Shown here in pieces: positions 47,662 through 60,432 of a stretch of DNA of 64,000 nucleotides (within the stretch, counting starts at the first letter, position 1; the number at the start of each line of letters is the position of its first letter). Position numbers and translations under genes: made by a program. Below the pieces are notes generated by a model that saw nothing but the letters and a program-made list of their open reading frames with translations, ran no database searches and was not told the origin of the DNA. The stretch lies in the NCBI RefSeq assembly GCF_022201045.2, contig NC_068562.1, positions 4,818,001 to 4,882,000 on the forward strand, read 5' to 3'. The stretch comes from Citrus sinensis (Eukaryota > Streptophyta > Magnoliopsida > Sapindales > Rutaceae).

Positions 47662-50600
47662 TAAATTAGCACAAAATACAAATCTTTCATAGGATTTGAA
47701 GAAGATGCAAACTTGCTTTTCTAGCTCGCTTCCACAGTAAATTATAATAGAATAAAGAGTAATTTTCCTACTACCTCAGATTCAAACTTCAATAAGTGTA
47801 AGAATTAATAAAAGAAAATAATAATAAAATTATTTTCCACGTAAGCTATGGGAAAAAACATAAAGCAGCCGAAAATGTAAAATCCAATTCATTATTTCGT
47901 TTAAAAAAAAAAATCATACTTGGGATTACAATTGCTATAATAATCTTAGCATGACATGCAACCAAAAAGTTAACGTAGCCTGTATCCCTTCTGTGAACAC
48001 TGAAGGTATAATAAAACCCCAAGAAGCGGAAAAACAGTAAGAATCCACATGATAGCAGTGGAATCAACAGATTAATTAATTTACTACCAGCACTGATATT
48101 TTTGACTTCATCATCTTCATGTGCACAAGAAAACGAGCTCAAATTAAACAAATATATATAAAATCCTCGAAATTATCATATCCTTAAACACCGGCTTGTT
48201 TAATTAAGTACTGCAAAAATATTCGAAAACAGAGAATAAGGAATCCGCTAGGAACCAGCGGAGTCCTCCCATTTTTCCATAGCATGCAGAAAAATCATAC
48301 CCTTTAATTAGATTAAAGGAAATAGTTAAAGCGAAGAACCAATAATGGACGCGCCAGAATCAATTCTAAAGATTTTTTTTATTTATATTTTTCATACAAA
48401 TTAACATAGGAAAAACAAATCGATAATCTTCCATATCGTTCGTAGCATTAAATAACAAAAAATGTACTTAAACAAGATACACAGCAGTAATCTCTATTAT
48501 TTGAGAATCTAATTACGTGAATAATTAATACGAGTTGGCATCCCAGAAATTCAAGAAATCAATCTTGCAAAATTTGCTGAATCTTACGTGTAAACCATCG
48601 ATGATCAAAACAACTAGTGACAAACCATGTGGATTCCAGGGGCCAGGATTGAGTATCTCAGGTTTATTATAGGGGACATATGCAGTGCAGAATATTGCTT
48701 TGTAAACAAATATAACAAGGGAAGCAACCGGATTCGGCTGGCTGCTTGCTTTTTTATCATGGAAAAAAGTAAGTTAATTGGGTACAGGCATTTCAATAAA
48801 ATGAAGATGGCAAGACTAGAGATGCACAAAAAATAATGACAATGCTGGGACAAATTAATCCGGGATTGATGATCATTAATGTAGAAGCAAGCTTTTAGAG
48901 ATTCTTAACAGTGGAGTGCAACATGGAGTTCCATTCCCAGTCTATACAACCTTACCTTAATGTCAACAACAAAAGACAATTAATTAATTAATGCGGATTG
49001 TCGCCGGCCTGATGAATGGGAGACGCGAAAGCTTAAACATGGACATCGGAACAAAACTGACAATTAATTTGGCACTTTATTTGGCAGCTGCAAATAATTG
49101 TATTGTTCAATAACAACAAATCAAAAACAGTAACTACACCACTGGGACTGAAGATCCAAGTAATTCATAACCTTACAGATCATGCTACAGAGAAAACAAA
49201 TTGACAAATTCTCAACAAATCTCAGTTAAAAGTGTAATCAGATCTACTTAGAATTTTCTTTTAATTCCTCTTCCTGTAAACACACATAAACTTAAAATAA
49301 AACATCGTGCAGTATAAGAAAGCACAAAGATACACACACACACACATATATATGTATGTATGTATGTATTTATATATGTAAGAATCAAAAGAAATAACAA
49401 ACACTCGTAATTAGTGTAAAATTATCATTTGCATTAACTATATATAGAAAGGAAAACAGTTCAATATATTGTAAAGTTGGAAGAAATAGCGACATAATTA
49501 TCCTCATAACTAATAACATGAAAATTGAAGTTCTCATGTATACATACATACTGTATTTAATTGTTGATGATCAGATTCTTCACATGGACATGGTGAATGG
49601 CTGATGATGAAAACTTGTTGCAGCTCTTCCTAGCTTCTTTAGATTCTAAAGAAGTTGAACGAAGGATATTATTGTTAAACCAGAAGAAGGGTAGTTTATG
49701 ATGAAAAATCTAAATATGAAATTGAGTAAAAAGCTATGACTACAATTGCCTGGCTCCATCCTGTCTGCCTTTCTTTTTCTATCTGTGAAGGAATGTTGTT
49801 CAGGGAGAAAGAGTTACATTGTTTTCATCACTACCCCTTATAATTCAGTACTTATCTACCCAAAATGACCTTTTGAGTACACAAGTAAATGCCAAGTCCC
49901 CGGTAAGGGTAGTTTGGCCATTGCATCTTACAAGTAAAATGGGTGGTTGAGAAAGATGAGAAGTGCTTGTCCTCTAAGGCAAACCCCACCAACAAATCCT
50001 TTCTCTTTATTAATTAATTCCTCTCCCTCAAATTTGAGAGAGAAACTATGAGAGAGGAGGAAGAAGAATATAAGAGAAGACGGAAAGGAAAAGGTAAGAG
50101 AGTAAAGGGGTTATAAAGAGCGGCCCCAGAAGAAAGAGGAATAAGAGACACAAGGCATGCCGTGCATGCGGCTTATTTTGGCAATGCACTGTACTGTTCT
50201 TGGCTGTAGCCTGTAGGTGGCCGGTGAAAAGAGCTTTTCAACTTACCCTTTGGTCTGTTTTCTAGCAATAAGCCAAGAAAACCAAATGTCTCTCTTTCAT
50301 GGTCCCGTTGCCCAACAACAAGTTCAAGATTTTAATTATCATGCAATTTGAAGTCAGATCTGTGTGATACAATATAATTCATCCGCAAACTTTAAACAAA
50401 CAAGTTAATTATTTTTATGTGATAGTAATTGATGGTGTTGCTTCTTAGTTTCTAATCTTAATTTCATTACTTACCCAATTTGGAACCATTAGTATTTCAA
50501 CAACCATTGAAAGATTAATCACATATGGTAATAATTTACTACACAAGCCAACATACCACATCAACAAATTAAATTTTGCAAAACATGTTTATGCCAGCCG

Positions 50601-51275
50601 ACATTACTGTTTCCTCGAACATGGTACTGTAATTAAGTTATTGGCGAAGATAATGATATTTTAAATAAGCAGAATATCTTTCTATTAATCTTATAATATA
50701 TGAGCTAGGGGCATTGGGTTAACACACACACACACGCGATTAAGACTTTGGTAGATTAAAGTTTCATTTGCAAATGTCGTATGAACGCACACTAATTTAT
50801 ATATATATATATACACCAAAGCTATTAGTATCAATGAGACAGCCACCCTCTTTGACAATGAAGGATTTGGGTGTTGTGCCTTTAACGTCAATATATTCTT
50901 TTACATTCAAAGAAATCCATCAAAGAAATTGTCGCCAAAGTTACCTTTTCTAGAAGACAAAAACTTTTTTGTGCTGGACCTGGTCAGCTAGTGTTGAGAT
51001 CAAAGAGGCCGACAATGTCGTTTGCCCACTTCTTTGCTTCCACTATCTAGGGCTACTTTCAAATTATACGTGCATCTAAAGTAAACAGCAAATATAAATA
51101 AACACATGTAATTTCAAGTTTAGAAATCTTGTGTTAGTTTCTTGAGAATAAGTTATATATATATATATAGGAAAGGAAATGCATGTTTGATGAAGAAAAA
51201 CACAAAGCTAACATTTAATACCATTCATAATTGCTTGGTTATACTGGTTGGTAATTGGTGAAACAGTACTGTTAT
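47662..51275. other. Intergenic, possibly with an unannotated non-coding transcript
   Basis: No coding gene is supported in 3.6 kb. The stretch 49560-50170 has more balanced composition, purine-rich tracts (gagagaggaggaagaagaat) and could be a leader or promoter of a non-coding RNA, but nothing proves it. Small repeats: (CA)n and (TATG)n at 49333-49368, tatata runs near 50797 and 51156. Confidence 0.35.
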
Positions 51276-51754
51276 TTACCCCGGGTCAAATTCCGAAAGT
51301 TAAAACAAAACGACACTGTTTTATTTATTTATTTTCTTTCCTCTTCTTCATGAAATGCTACCGTTTCACCCTACCAAAAACAAACATTGCCGTTTGACCT
51401 AGGCAAAAGCAAACGTTATTGTTAATGCTGATGAGGTTAGGAATCATGGACAATGTTGAGACTCTATCTTGTTCAAGCTTTTGCTTTTGCCTTGTCTGAG
51501 CCAAATCTTATCACCTTCGAGAAATATAAGAGCTTAAAGATTCTGCATTTCGCTTGGGTGTGGCGAATTGAAGATGAAGAGCTTAAAGATTCTGCGTTTT
51601 TCTCAGTTGATAAAGTAATTATTTCTCTGCGTTTTTTCTGCTTTAGTTGGTTTTGCTTTTACTTGATTGAAACAACAACGTTTCGTGAAGAAGAGAAAAA
51701 AAAAAAATCAAAACGGCATCGTTTTGATTACTTTCAGAATTTGACCCGGGGCAA
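51276..51754. mobile_element. Terminal-inverted-repeat element, superfamily uncertain
   Basis: About 479 bp with long imperfect inverted ends: ttaccccgggtcaaattccg at the left and ttgccccgggtcaaattctg read inward from the right, followed on both sides by aaagt and an aaaacga-type phrase, for about 46 bp. Inside, gagcttaaagattctgc occurs twice (51529 and 51579). I could not find a convincing flanking duplication. No transposase. Confidence 0.65.
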
Positions 51755-53049
51755 CCAGCATTTTCCTTGGTAAAATTAATGTTAAGCAAGACAAAAAGAC
51801 AAATGCCGTCTTCAATCCATTGGGCCATATGATATCATTCCCAAGATGACTTGCATGGACGATATAGACTAAAAGTCTAAAACTATAAATGGATTAGAAG
51901 GGGTGGCCTGATCACGTGGGCTGAGTCGTACACTTTATTGTGCGCTATTCGTATGTGTTAAGCTTTTATTCGGAGTTGTAGGTTTCACAGCTCAACTTCT
52001 CTTAAATAGGAGCTCAACATGCGTGTAGTCGTGCACTTTGCACACTTTAATCATGCTCTATTTATATGTTCATCTATTTCAATGTATGTGAAAATATTTT
52101 AAGAAATCATTGTCTTGAAGAAATTAACGTGCGTTCTGATATAATATTCTAAATTAATTGTTCCCCCTAGTGTGTGTGTGTGGGTACACATATATATTAT
52201 GAGCTATTTCTTTACAGTCTCACCAAAAATTAATTATTGTTTTTTTTTTCTTTTAACATGTTCTGCAGCTATATAAATCCACCATCTCTCCATCCAATTA
52301 AAAGATTCTTTTTTCCCTAAGAGTTGTCTCCGAATATATATATATGCATGTGCGAAATTGAGCTGGTGTATTTGAAAGGAGACAACAAATTAAGACGTGG
52401 TATATCTTGGCATTATGTTACACTTTTTATGGTCGTTAATGATTAGCAAATTTTTATTTTTATTTTTTCGTTATAGAGAGTACTCAGATTTTGGTACTCA
52501 TCCCTTCTCGGTAAACAAAGTTTGTTCTTTGCGAGAGTTTTGCTTCTAATGCTTAAAACGACTCAGTTGTAAATCTTGTTTGGTAAATCTCACATTCAAT
52601 ATTACCAAAATTGATGCAGATAAAAGCATCCTGCATATGTATTATGTATATACTAAATAGGACTATAGGAGGGCTGGTCAAATGCGTGTACTGTCATGAT
52701 TTTAGATCATGATTCTCTCCTGATCTGATTATCTTTTGAACAAACCATTCAATTGTTGATTGATTGTTAATAAATAAAAAAATAAAAAAAGTTAAATTTT
52801 ATCCATACACTACCACTAAAAGAAACATAATAAAAAATTTTTAAAAGATCAATATAACTCAGATTAAGAAAGAACCATGTACTCACGATTTTATGGTGTG
52901 CAACCATACTCAAACTCCCAAAATCGAAAAAACTTTGTGTTGTGTGCCACGAGCATGAATTATAAGGAGAATAGGGTCTACTTAGTAGCCTCTTGTGTCT
53001 TCGTGGGCTTATTTGCCCCCTCTTCAGCTATGTTTTACACTGGCCAAAT
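51755..53049. other. Intergenic
   Basis: No gene is seen. The frame at 52877-53074 has no family resemblance and overlaps the likely PMDH promoter. Confidence 0.4.
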
Positions 53050-53085
53050 TGGGCTTACCAATGGTGCAACTTAAGCCCAAGCCCA
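53050..53085 (+). promoter_or_regulatory. Three site II (TGGGCT/AGCCCA) motifs upstream of PMDH
   Basis: tgggct at 53050-53055 and agccca at 53074-53079 and 53080-53085, about 300 bp before the start codon. Similar motifs occur upstream of the COX6a gene in this window. Motif matches only. Confidence 0.4.
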
Positions 53086-53274
53086 TGGAACAGGGCCTTA
53101 TTTTAACTTTCAATAACCTTAGAAAGTTGATTAATTAATTATGGAAACAAATTCGGTAACGTGGATGGGACCGCACAACGATAAGATGATCACTAGTCAG
53201 CTTCCACGCATCCCAATTCTTGCATCGGAGCTCTCTCCCTCACGTCAGCAATCTCAGCCCTTTGTTTTCATAAT

Positions 53275-53280
53275 TATAAA
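53275..53280 (+). promoter_or_regulatory. TATA box of the PMDH gene
   Basis: tataaa about 100 bp upstream of the start codon, with an acgtca (bZIP-type) core further upstream at 53242-53247. Leader length would be about 70 bases. Confidence 0.5.
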
Positions 53281-53375
53281 TTAAAAAACAGAAGTAGATG
53301 TAGCACCACCGCATCAATTTCATTTTCTGTGAATTGTTTGTTTTATCACAACTAAGTCTCCAGAAACTCAGAACC

Positions 53376-56300
53376 ATGCAGCAGCCAACTTCAGGAGCAA
53401 ATCAACGCATTGCGAGAATCGCTGCTCATCTCCATCCACCAACTCTCCAGGTTCCCTTTGACCCTTAATTTTATTTCTATATTCAAATTTGTCAGCATAG
53501 TTGATATTGCTGATTGAAATTTAAAAACATATTGTTGGACTTGGAAACTTTTTATCTGTTTTTCTTTCTTTCTTTTTTTTAAAAAAATAAAATTAATTTA
53601 TTGAAATTATTTTGAATATCGGTGTAATGGAATGATAGATAGAGGGAGAGAGTTCGGGTTTGGGGCGGATGGATTGCAGGGCAAAAGGCGGGTCGCCCGG
53701 ATTCAAGGTGGCTGTATTGGGAGCTGCTGGAGGGATTGGACAGCCTCTGGCTATGTTGATGAAGATCAATCCCTTGGTTTCAGTTCTTCATCTTTATGAT
53801 GTTGTCAATACTCCTGGGGTTACTGCCGATATCAGTCACATGGATACAAATGCTGTGGTATTTTTCTCATTCTACTTCTATTTTGCGCAATAATAATAAT
53901 AATAAACAACGTTCTGTCCTGTTTTGTTTAATCTACTCTAATTCCTTTGCTTCGAAATATGTAAAGATTTTAATTTAAATGTAGGGAATTTTTTTTTTTT
54001 TAATAATCAGTTTATGTGGATTGTCATTGTCTGTATATGTTGACAAAGACATATAAATATTCTGCAGTGATCATGGTCATACCTCTGGCGCAAAATAAGT
54101 TTGATGTAGACAGCAGAGCAGTTCCGGATTCTTATTTGGATTTTCAAGATTATTTGGCTTGTTCTTGGTTGTGGTCACTGAAACATAGCATTGGTTTGGC
54201 ATGTGTAGGTACGAGGATTTTTGGGGCAACAGCAATTGGAGGATGCCCTCACGGGCATGGACATTGTAATCATTCCCGCTGGTGTTCCTAGGAAACCTGG
54301 AATGACTAGGGATGATCTGTTCAATATCAATGCCGGAATTGTTAAGACCCTTTGTGAAGGAATAGCTAAGTGCTGTCCAAAAGCTATTGTGAACTTGATT
54401 AGTAATCCTGTTAACTCCACAGTTCCAATTGCTGCTGAAGTTTTCAAGAAAGTTGGCACTTATGATCCAAAGCGACTTTTGGGAGTCACAATGCTTGATG
54501 TTGTTCGAGCCAATACTTTTGTGGTATGCAATTTGTATCCAATTACATTGTTAATTATTCTCTTTGTATTATTTAATGGCCAAGCTTCGAACACATAATT
54601 CATGGATCTCCCGAATTTATTTATTATTTTCTGTCATTTTTCTTTTACCAAATGACTTTAGCTTCTTTGTGGAATGTCGTGAAGAGGCAATAATATTAAT
54701 TGCAACAAAGAGAGCTGTATAAAACTGTACACTTAGAAGGAATCTGCTGGTTGTCTTCTCTGAAATATTAGGCATGACTGTTTTGAGAAACCCATGTTGC
54801 TTGAAATTTGGTGATTCAAGTCATTTTATGGTTCATTGTTTAGATTGTACATTTCTCAGCCCCAGGATCAGGACATATGGTCTTGGTCATTAAAGTTGAT
54901 AAAAGATGGGCACATGGTTGGGCCTCCTATGTTATTGAGTTATATTCTTTACAATTATCTTTTTTAACTTCTGGTGGAATGAATCTTATCTTTCTGTTAT
55001 ATTCTTTTGGCTTTCCTGCAGGCTGAGGTCTTGGGTCTTGACCCCAGGGAAGTTGATGTTCCAGTTGTGGGAGGTCATGCTGGGGTTACTATTTTACCTC
55101 TTTTATCTCAGGTTTGAGAAAGAGAAAGAGTTTTCATACTTTTAAATGTTTTTATTCTTGCGCTTATACTTCTACAACTTTCATATTCCAGCCAATTTCT
55201 ATTTTCGCTGGGTACTGATAATTTGTTTCCCAATTTATAGGTTAAACCATCATGCTCTCTCACCCCTACAGAAATTGACTACTTGACAGATCGTATCCAG
55301 AATGGTGGTACAGAAGTAGTTGAGGTAATCAGGGGAAATTGGTCTGATCTTTGAATGTTATACTGTAATATATATGGTATTTTTCTGTTCTAAATTGTGA
55401 ATAAATGCATGTATTTAGGTCTTTAAGTTGGTTTCATTTCTGCATGATGTTTCTAGTTTAAATAAAGCAAAGCATGTTTTTTAGGTCTGATTGGTGATAA
55501 AATGACATGAGACCCATGTGATATAATTGATCCAATCAACTTATCTGTTGTTTCATTTTATGTTAATACCTTATGGATGTTAATGGAGAATAGGTGATAC
55601 AATACGAGATCATGCTTTTTGACATACTTTCTGTAAATGCTACAGACTAACAAAGAACTACAACTGTCTTGAAACATAAATAAATTAATTAAAAGAGCTC
55701 TAAAGAGTCTCAGACACTTTTTTCCTTGGTTAAAAAGCTTCTGGATGGTTGTGGATCAATTTAGCCTCCTTTTGGGTTTGAGGATTGGTACATCATAATA
55801 AAACAAGTTGCTGCAAATAATTCATCTGTTTCTACTAGTTGTACAATATATTATAAAATTGTATTGTTGATCTGTGTAAAACATAAACAAGAAAATATAA
55901 TATTTGGGTAATGACTGTATACAGTGCACTAGGTAAACATCACTAAAAATCTCTATGGTATGTGGTGGACTGTGTTAAGATGACAAGGACAAACAAATAG
56001 TTCTACCCTTGCTATACTTGCTATACTAAGGACAAGGTCAATGCTGATTTTCTATAATATTGAAAGTGTGATGAAGTTGAAAACTTGAGATAAAGAGTTA
56101 GCGGTGGCAATATGTGCCTATAGTAGCACTACCATGTCTTCGGTTTTGTTCTGTGATCTGATTTTGGAATTCACAATAGCCATTTCAATATTGCAAGCGT
56201 TTCAATGTAGGAATTCCTTGTTATCTGAACTGCTTGTTTTGAATGTTTCAAAGATGATTGGGACAGATAGTATTTTTTTCCATGTTGTATGGAAATGTTG

Positions 56301-57109
56301 GCTTAAAATCCCATCTTAAATAATAATTTTTTTCCATGTTTATACTTCTTCATAAAACTTTTTGCTAAAAGGCGTTATTTTGTTCGCATTCTTTTATACA
56401 TGTTTGTTGCAACCATAGGTTAGTAAGCATTGTTAATATATTTGGCAGGCAAAAGCTGGAGCTGGTTCGGCCACTCTATCCATGGTTAGTTCCTTGTCGT
56501 AGTATGCTTTTTCTTATAAAAGTCATGTCCATTTTTTCCTTGTGGATTTGGACAAATAATAACAAGCTAGCATAAAATGTGACAAAGAAAAATTGTGTAC
56601 AAAAAGTGCAGGCATATGCTGCTGCCAAGTTTGCAGATGCTTGTCTCCGAGGTTTGAGGGGGGATGCCAGTGTTATTGAGTGTGCATACGTGGCTTCTAC
56701 GGTATCTTAGGATTCTTACATGCACAACGCATCTTGAATGTTTCTCCCTTCTTGCTCCATCATCTTGCAGTTTTACTTGGTGGTTCTCCTAGAAACTTAA
56801 GCTTTGCCTTTTTGCATAGGTGACTGAACTCCCTTTCTTTGCATCCAAGGTACGGCTTGGCCGTGCTGGAATTGAGGAAATTTACTCACTTGGCCCATTG
56901 AATGAGTATGAGAGGTTTGTAATTATTTTCCATTTTGGTTTTTCTTGTTCTTTGTTTCTTTAAAATCTAATATCCTACTGTATGAGCAAGTTTGAAGGGA
57001 CTGTGTATTAATATTGTGCTTGCTTTTCATCAACAGGGCTGGTTTGGAGAAGGCAAAGAAAGAGTTAGCGGGAAGCATTCAGAAGGGAGTCAGTTTTGTC
57101 AGGAAATGA
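53376..57109 (+). CDS. PMDH: Peroxisomal (glyoxysomal) malate dehydrogenase, NAD-dependent
   Basis: Nine exons: 53376-53450, 53639-53857, 54209-54523, 55022-55111, 55241-55324, 56449-56484, 56612-56701, 56820-56914 and 57037-57109. All junctions are GT-AG and the sum is 358 residues, the family size. Residues 11-19 (RIARIAAHL) are a PTS2 peroxisomal import signal (R-I-x5-H-L), and Cys38 in MDCRAKGG marks the usual processing site. The NAD-binding loop is GAAGGIGQ at 53-60. Substrate-binding arginines lie in [14 protein letters not shown], and the catalytic His is in VVGGHAGV (about 222). The enzyme interconverts malate and oxaloacetate, re-oxidising NADH for fatty acid beta-oxidation and supporting photorespiration. 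The start at 53376 is chosen because it begins the presequence. The micro-exon of 36 bp ([12 protein letters not shown]) is in frame. Nothing is damaged. Confidence 0.96.
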
Positions 57110-59560
57110 GTAACCAATCACATGGTGACTAATGATAATGGTTGTGCTTTTGTTGTTTGCCTCAAATATCTCAAGATTACTTTCCCCAGAATAAGAGGTA
57201 GGGTTTTCGTTTTTCCATAATCAGATGGAATTAAGTTAGGTACAAAGAAGAAGCAAAAGATTCATCTTTGTGGGGTTGGTTTGGTTCTTTTGATATTCTT
57301 GTAATGAATGGATAAAGAATATGTAGATGACGAACTGCCGCCTGTCTTATCATTTTAATCAATTCAAAATCAGAGTTCATACTTCTGCCAGACACGTGTT
57401 CGGGTTTAGATCTGTCAAGTGATGAAGCATTGTCGAAATGTCTCTTCTTCTTCCCTGGAAAACTTGCTATTAGGAATTAAATATAATAACAGTATTAAAA
57501 ATTTTATTGTTCGTTGGTTTCAACTTAAAACTCACTCATTATAAATATAATTTCGTGCAAAAGAAAAACTCCATTAGAACGCGAGTTTATGGAACTGTTT
57601 TCTGGTGTGTGTGTGTGAGTTCTAAAACCTTTTGAGTGTACGTGACTGAAAAACCCAAAGGTGCCAGCGTAGTTTCGGTTTTCGGGCCGAAAGGTACAAT
57701 CTCGGGCTCGCATGCCCGGGTAGGCCCGTCACTTGCGTGCACGCTAAATGGCTTATTTTATTCTTTGATAAGTAAAGCGATGCGTACGGGTATGTATGTA
57801 ATCGAGTAACGTGTACGTTCGGCTTTTCGACTCGTGATTGATGGTGCTAAAAACAAATAGTTTTATAATTGATGCAAAGATTGGCTGGGCAATCATGAGA
57901 CAAGCAGAGCGCCAGGCCCGTGAGACATTACATTATTACACTATTAAAGAAAAGAAGCAGAAGAAGCTGCTGCTTCTTTCTTCAATTCCTAACCCACCAT
58001 CACCACCAGTCCTTTCTTCACTTGGCCCCGCAACCGCTCCCCATGTCTGTACGTGAACATACATCAAATCCCACCCCTCCTTCTCTCTCTCTCTCTCACA
58101 ATAATTGAGTCCAAAAAAACGAATACTGAAAAAGAAGGTAAGGTTACAGTCTATTAATAATTATAGATACCTAACGAAACGTGCTACAAAGTTAATGTTC
58201 TATTCCACAAGGCCATCAGTTTTAACATATTCATGTTTCAAAGTATTACCCCAGTACTGTAATATATATCATATGTGGAGGACAAGTATTAGATTGTTTA
58301 ATATAAACTTAAACAATGGGGAGTGGACTTAGGTGAAGTGCGGATGCTATGCGACGGTCATATTCTCATTACCTGTGTTCAACTTCATGCATAAAGTACT
58401 CGACAACTTTAATGCCAAAGTCCAACTTAGTGAAAATTAAAGCCTTTTCGTTTTCTTTTTCTTCTCTCTCGTGTGTCCTACCGATTGGTTGTTCATATTG
58501 AATCTTCAAAAGCTATGAATATGAAAGGCCGACTCAGTGTCTCTCTTTTCTCTTGCTTTTTCCATCAGTACCATCACTTGGAATATATCTAACGCTCGCT
58601 CTCCACAAGTGCATAACTTGCATCAAAAACAGTCGGCGTTGATTCACTTAAAGGTGAGTTCACGTTGAGAGTTGAACAAATTAAAAGTTATATGTAGATG
58701 ATTTTCGGAGGATCCAATCGAAATTCGATATTCGCATTTTTTATTTTCAAGTTTTTTTTTTTTATTACTATTTTCAAGTTCCTAAATTAATGTTTGTATA
58801 AACTGAAACAGATTTTGAAGAATCAATACCAAAGCCAAAGGCATTGATATACTAGGTATCTTAGACATGAACTAGGCACATACAAAAGCTGGATCTGGAT
58901 GCTTGAGTGGGTCATTGTTAGAGGATGCGATACATCTGCATCTGCATCATCAAAACCCATACCCACTACATATTGTCTCTTTTTATCAAGACCCCATGCT
59001 CCATTCCATCGATGACTCATGACTGACTGGACTGGAGCAAGCATTATTTGTTTGCGTGGAAAAAAATGTTTTGTATTTATCCTGTCTCTGTTCTCTTTAT
59101 CTATTTATTAATGGGTTCATCTTTTACTCCGGGAATAAAATAACAATAATGATAACAAGAACAAAAAGAATGAGGACAAAAGAGGTTTCTTCCCGAATCC
59201 TACTTCTGGTCATTTCCATCCGTGGGGTCCTTCTCTTGTCCTATCAAACAACAGCCTAACTCCATGGCTACAATGCTATCAATCGAAAAGACATCATTTT
59301 GTCACTTGTTGGATCCTGATCCCGTCAATAATTCAATTCTGTAATTCACTATACTTTCACCTTCTTTTTTTTAATATATATATATATATATATATAGTTC
59401 GATTATGTTAGAACAGTTAACAAGTCGAGCAAAGGTTATGAGGTAAAGTATATTTTTATAACTATACGAATAAAGTTATAATATATTTTTTATTATTTAT
59501 TATTTTATGTATATAATTATAATTTGTGATCTACCTTGAAGTATCTCTAAGATAGCCATT
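57110..59560. other. 3' flank of PMDH and intergenic DNA
   Basis: 3' untranslated sequence of PMDH probably runs to about 57350. Between 57650 and 58110 the composition is more balanced, with a CT-rich tract at 58081-58097 that could belong to a leader, but I cannot attach a gene. The minus frame at 58823-59044 has no family resemblance. Confidence 0.35.
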
Positions 59561-59561
59561 A

Positions 59562-59667
<106 letters not shown>

Positions 59668-60370
59668 TGTTATCATGCAATTGATCTCTACAACCAATAG
59701 TTAAAATATTTTTCTTTACTTAATACTCATTTTTTGTTTTAAATACGTTTACTAATATATGCTTACTAACACAATTTTGAATGTGTGATGAAAAAAAATT
59801 ATGACCATTGGAACATGCATCTATTATACATAAAGATATATCTTTGTATATATTCATTCTATGATGATTAAATTAAGTCTTTTTTCTATTCCTTATTAAG
59901 TGATAAAGTAGTGTGGGCTTATGCGAGTTTGGCTTTATTATATTCATAATTATATAGAAGTTTATGAATCTAATTTATATTCAAAAGTTAATTTTAAAAA
60001 TTGATGGTTGTTCAAGTTTTATGTACTTTACTCAATATACATTTTCAAATATGTGAAATAGTGTCCCAAATATATATTTCAACGACTCATCTGTACATAT
60101 GTGCAGAAGAAAACACAAAACTCTTACCGCACGTTGGATAAAAGAAGTGAATTACTATCGAATCAAGATGCAATCTAAATATCCTTCCCACGGAAGTAAA
60201 TCACTGCCCGGACCGGATATCCTTGATCAGATTTAATCTTACTAGAAAAGGCATTCGATACACCAATTAAAATTCTTAGAGAAGGCACCCTTTCTAGTCT
60301 GAATTTTAATTAAAATTTTCATAACAAATATAAGGATATATAACTTATGATATGAGAAGGCACCCTTTTA

Positions 60371-60374
<4 letters not shown>

Positions 60375-60427
<53 letters not shown>
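60375..60427. repeat. (AT)n microsatellite
   Basis: About 26 AT units. Confidence 0.95.

Positions 60428-60432
<5 letters not shown>

Noticed and set aside
47846..48151. Minus-strand frame of 101 codons with hydrophobic stretches
   Set aside because: AT-rich frame with Phe/Leu bias, no motif, no splice partners and no conserved feature.
48240..48266. Small hairpin ggaatccgct / agcggagtcc
   Set aside because: Ten-base stem with a mismatch; too short to be a credible RNA gene or terminator.
49746..49770. Sequence starting tgcctggctcc, like the first 11 bases of miR160
   Set aside because: The match stops after 11 bases and I see no foldback partner for a precursor.
51453..51773. Plus-strand frame of 106 codons
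   Set aside because: It lies inside the inverted-repeat element and crosses its right end; no transposase or other domain.
57838..58108. Overlapping plus-strand frames near 58 kb
   Set aside because: No family resemblance; composition fits a CT-rich leader-like tract rather than coding DNA.
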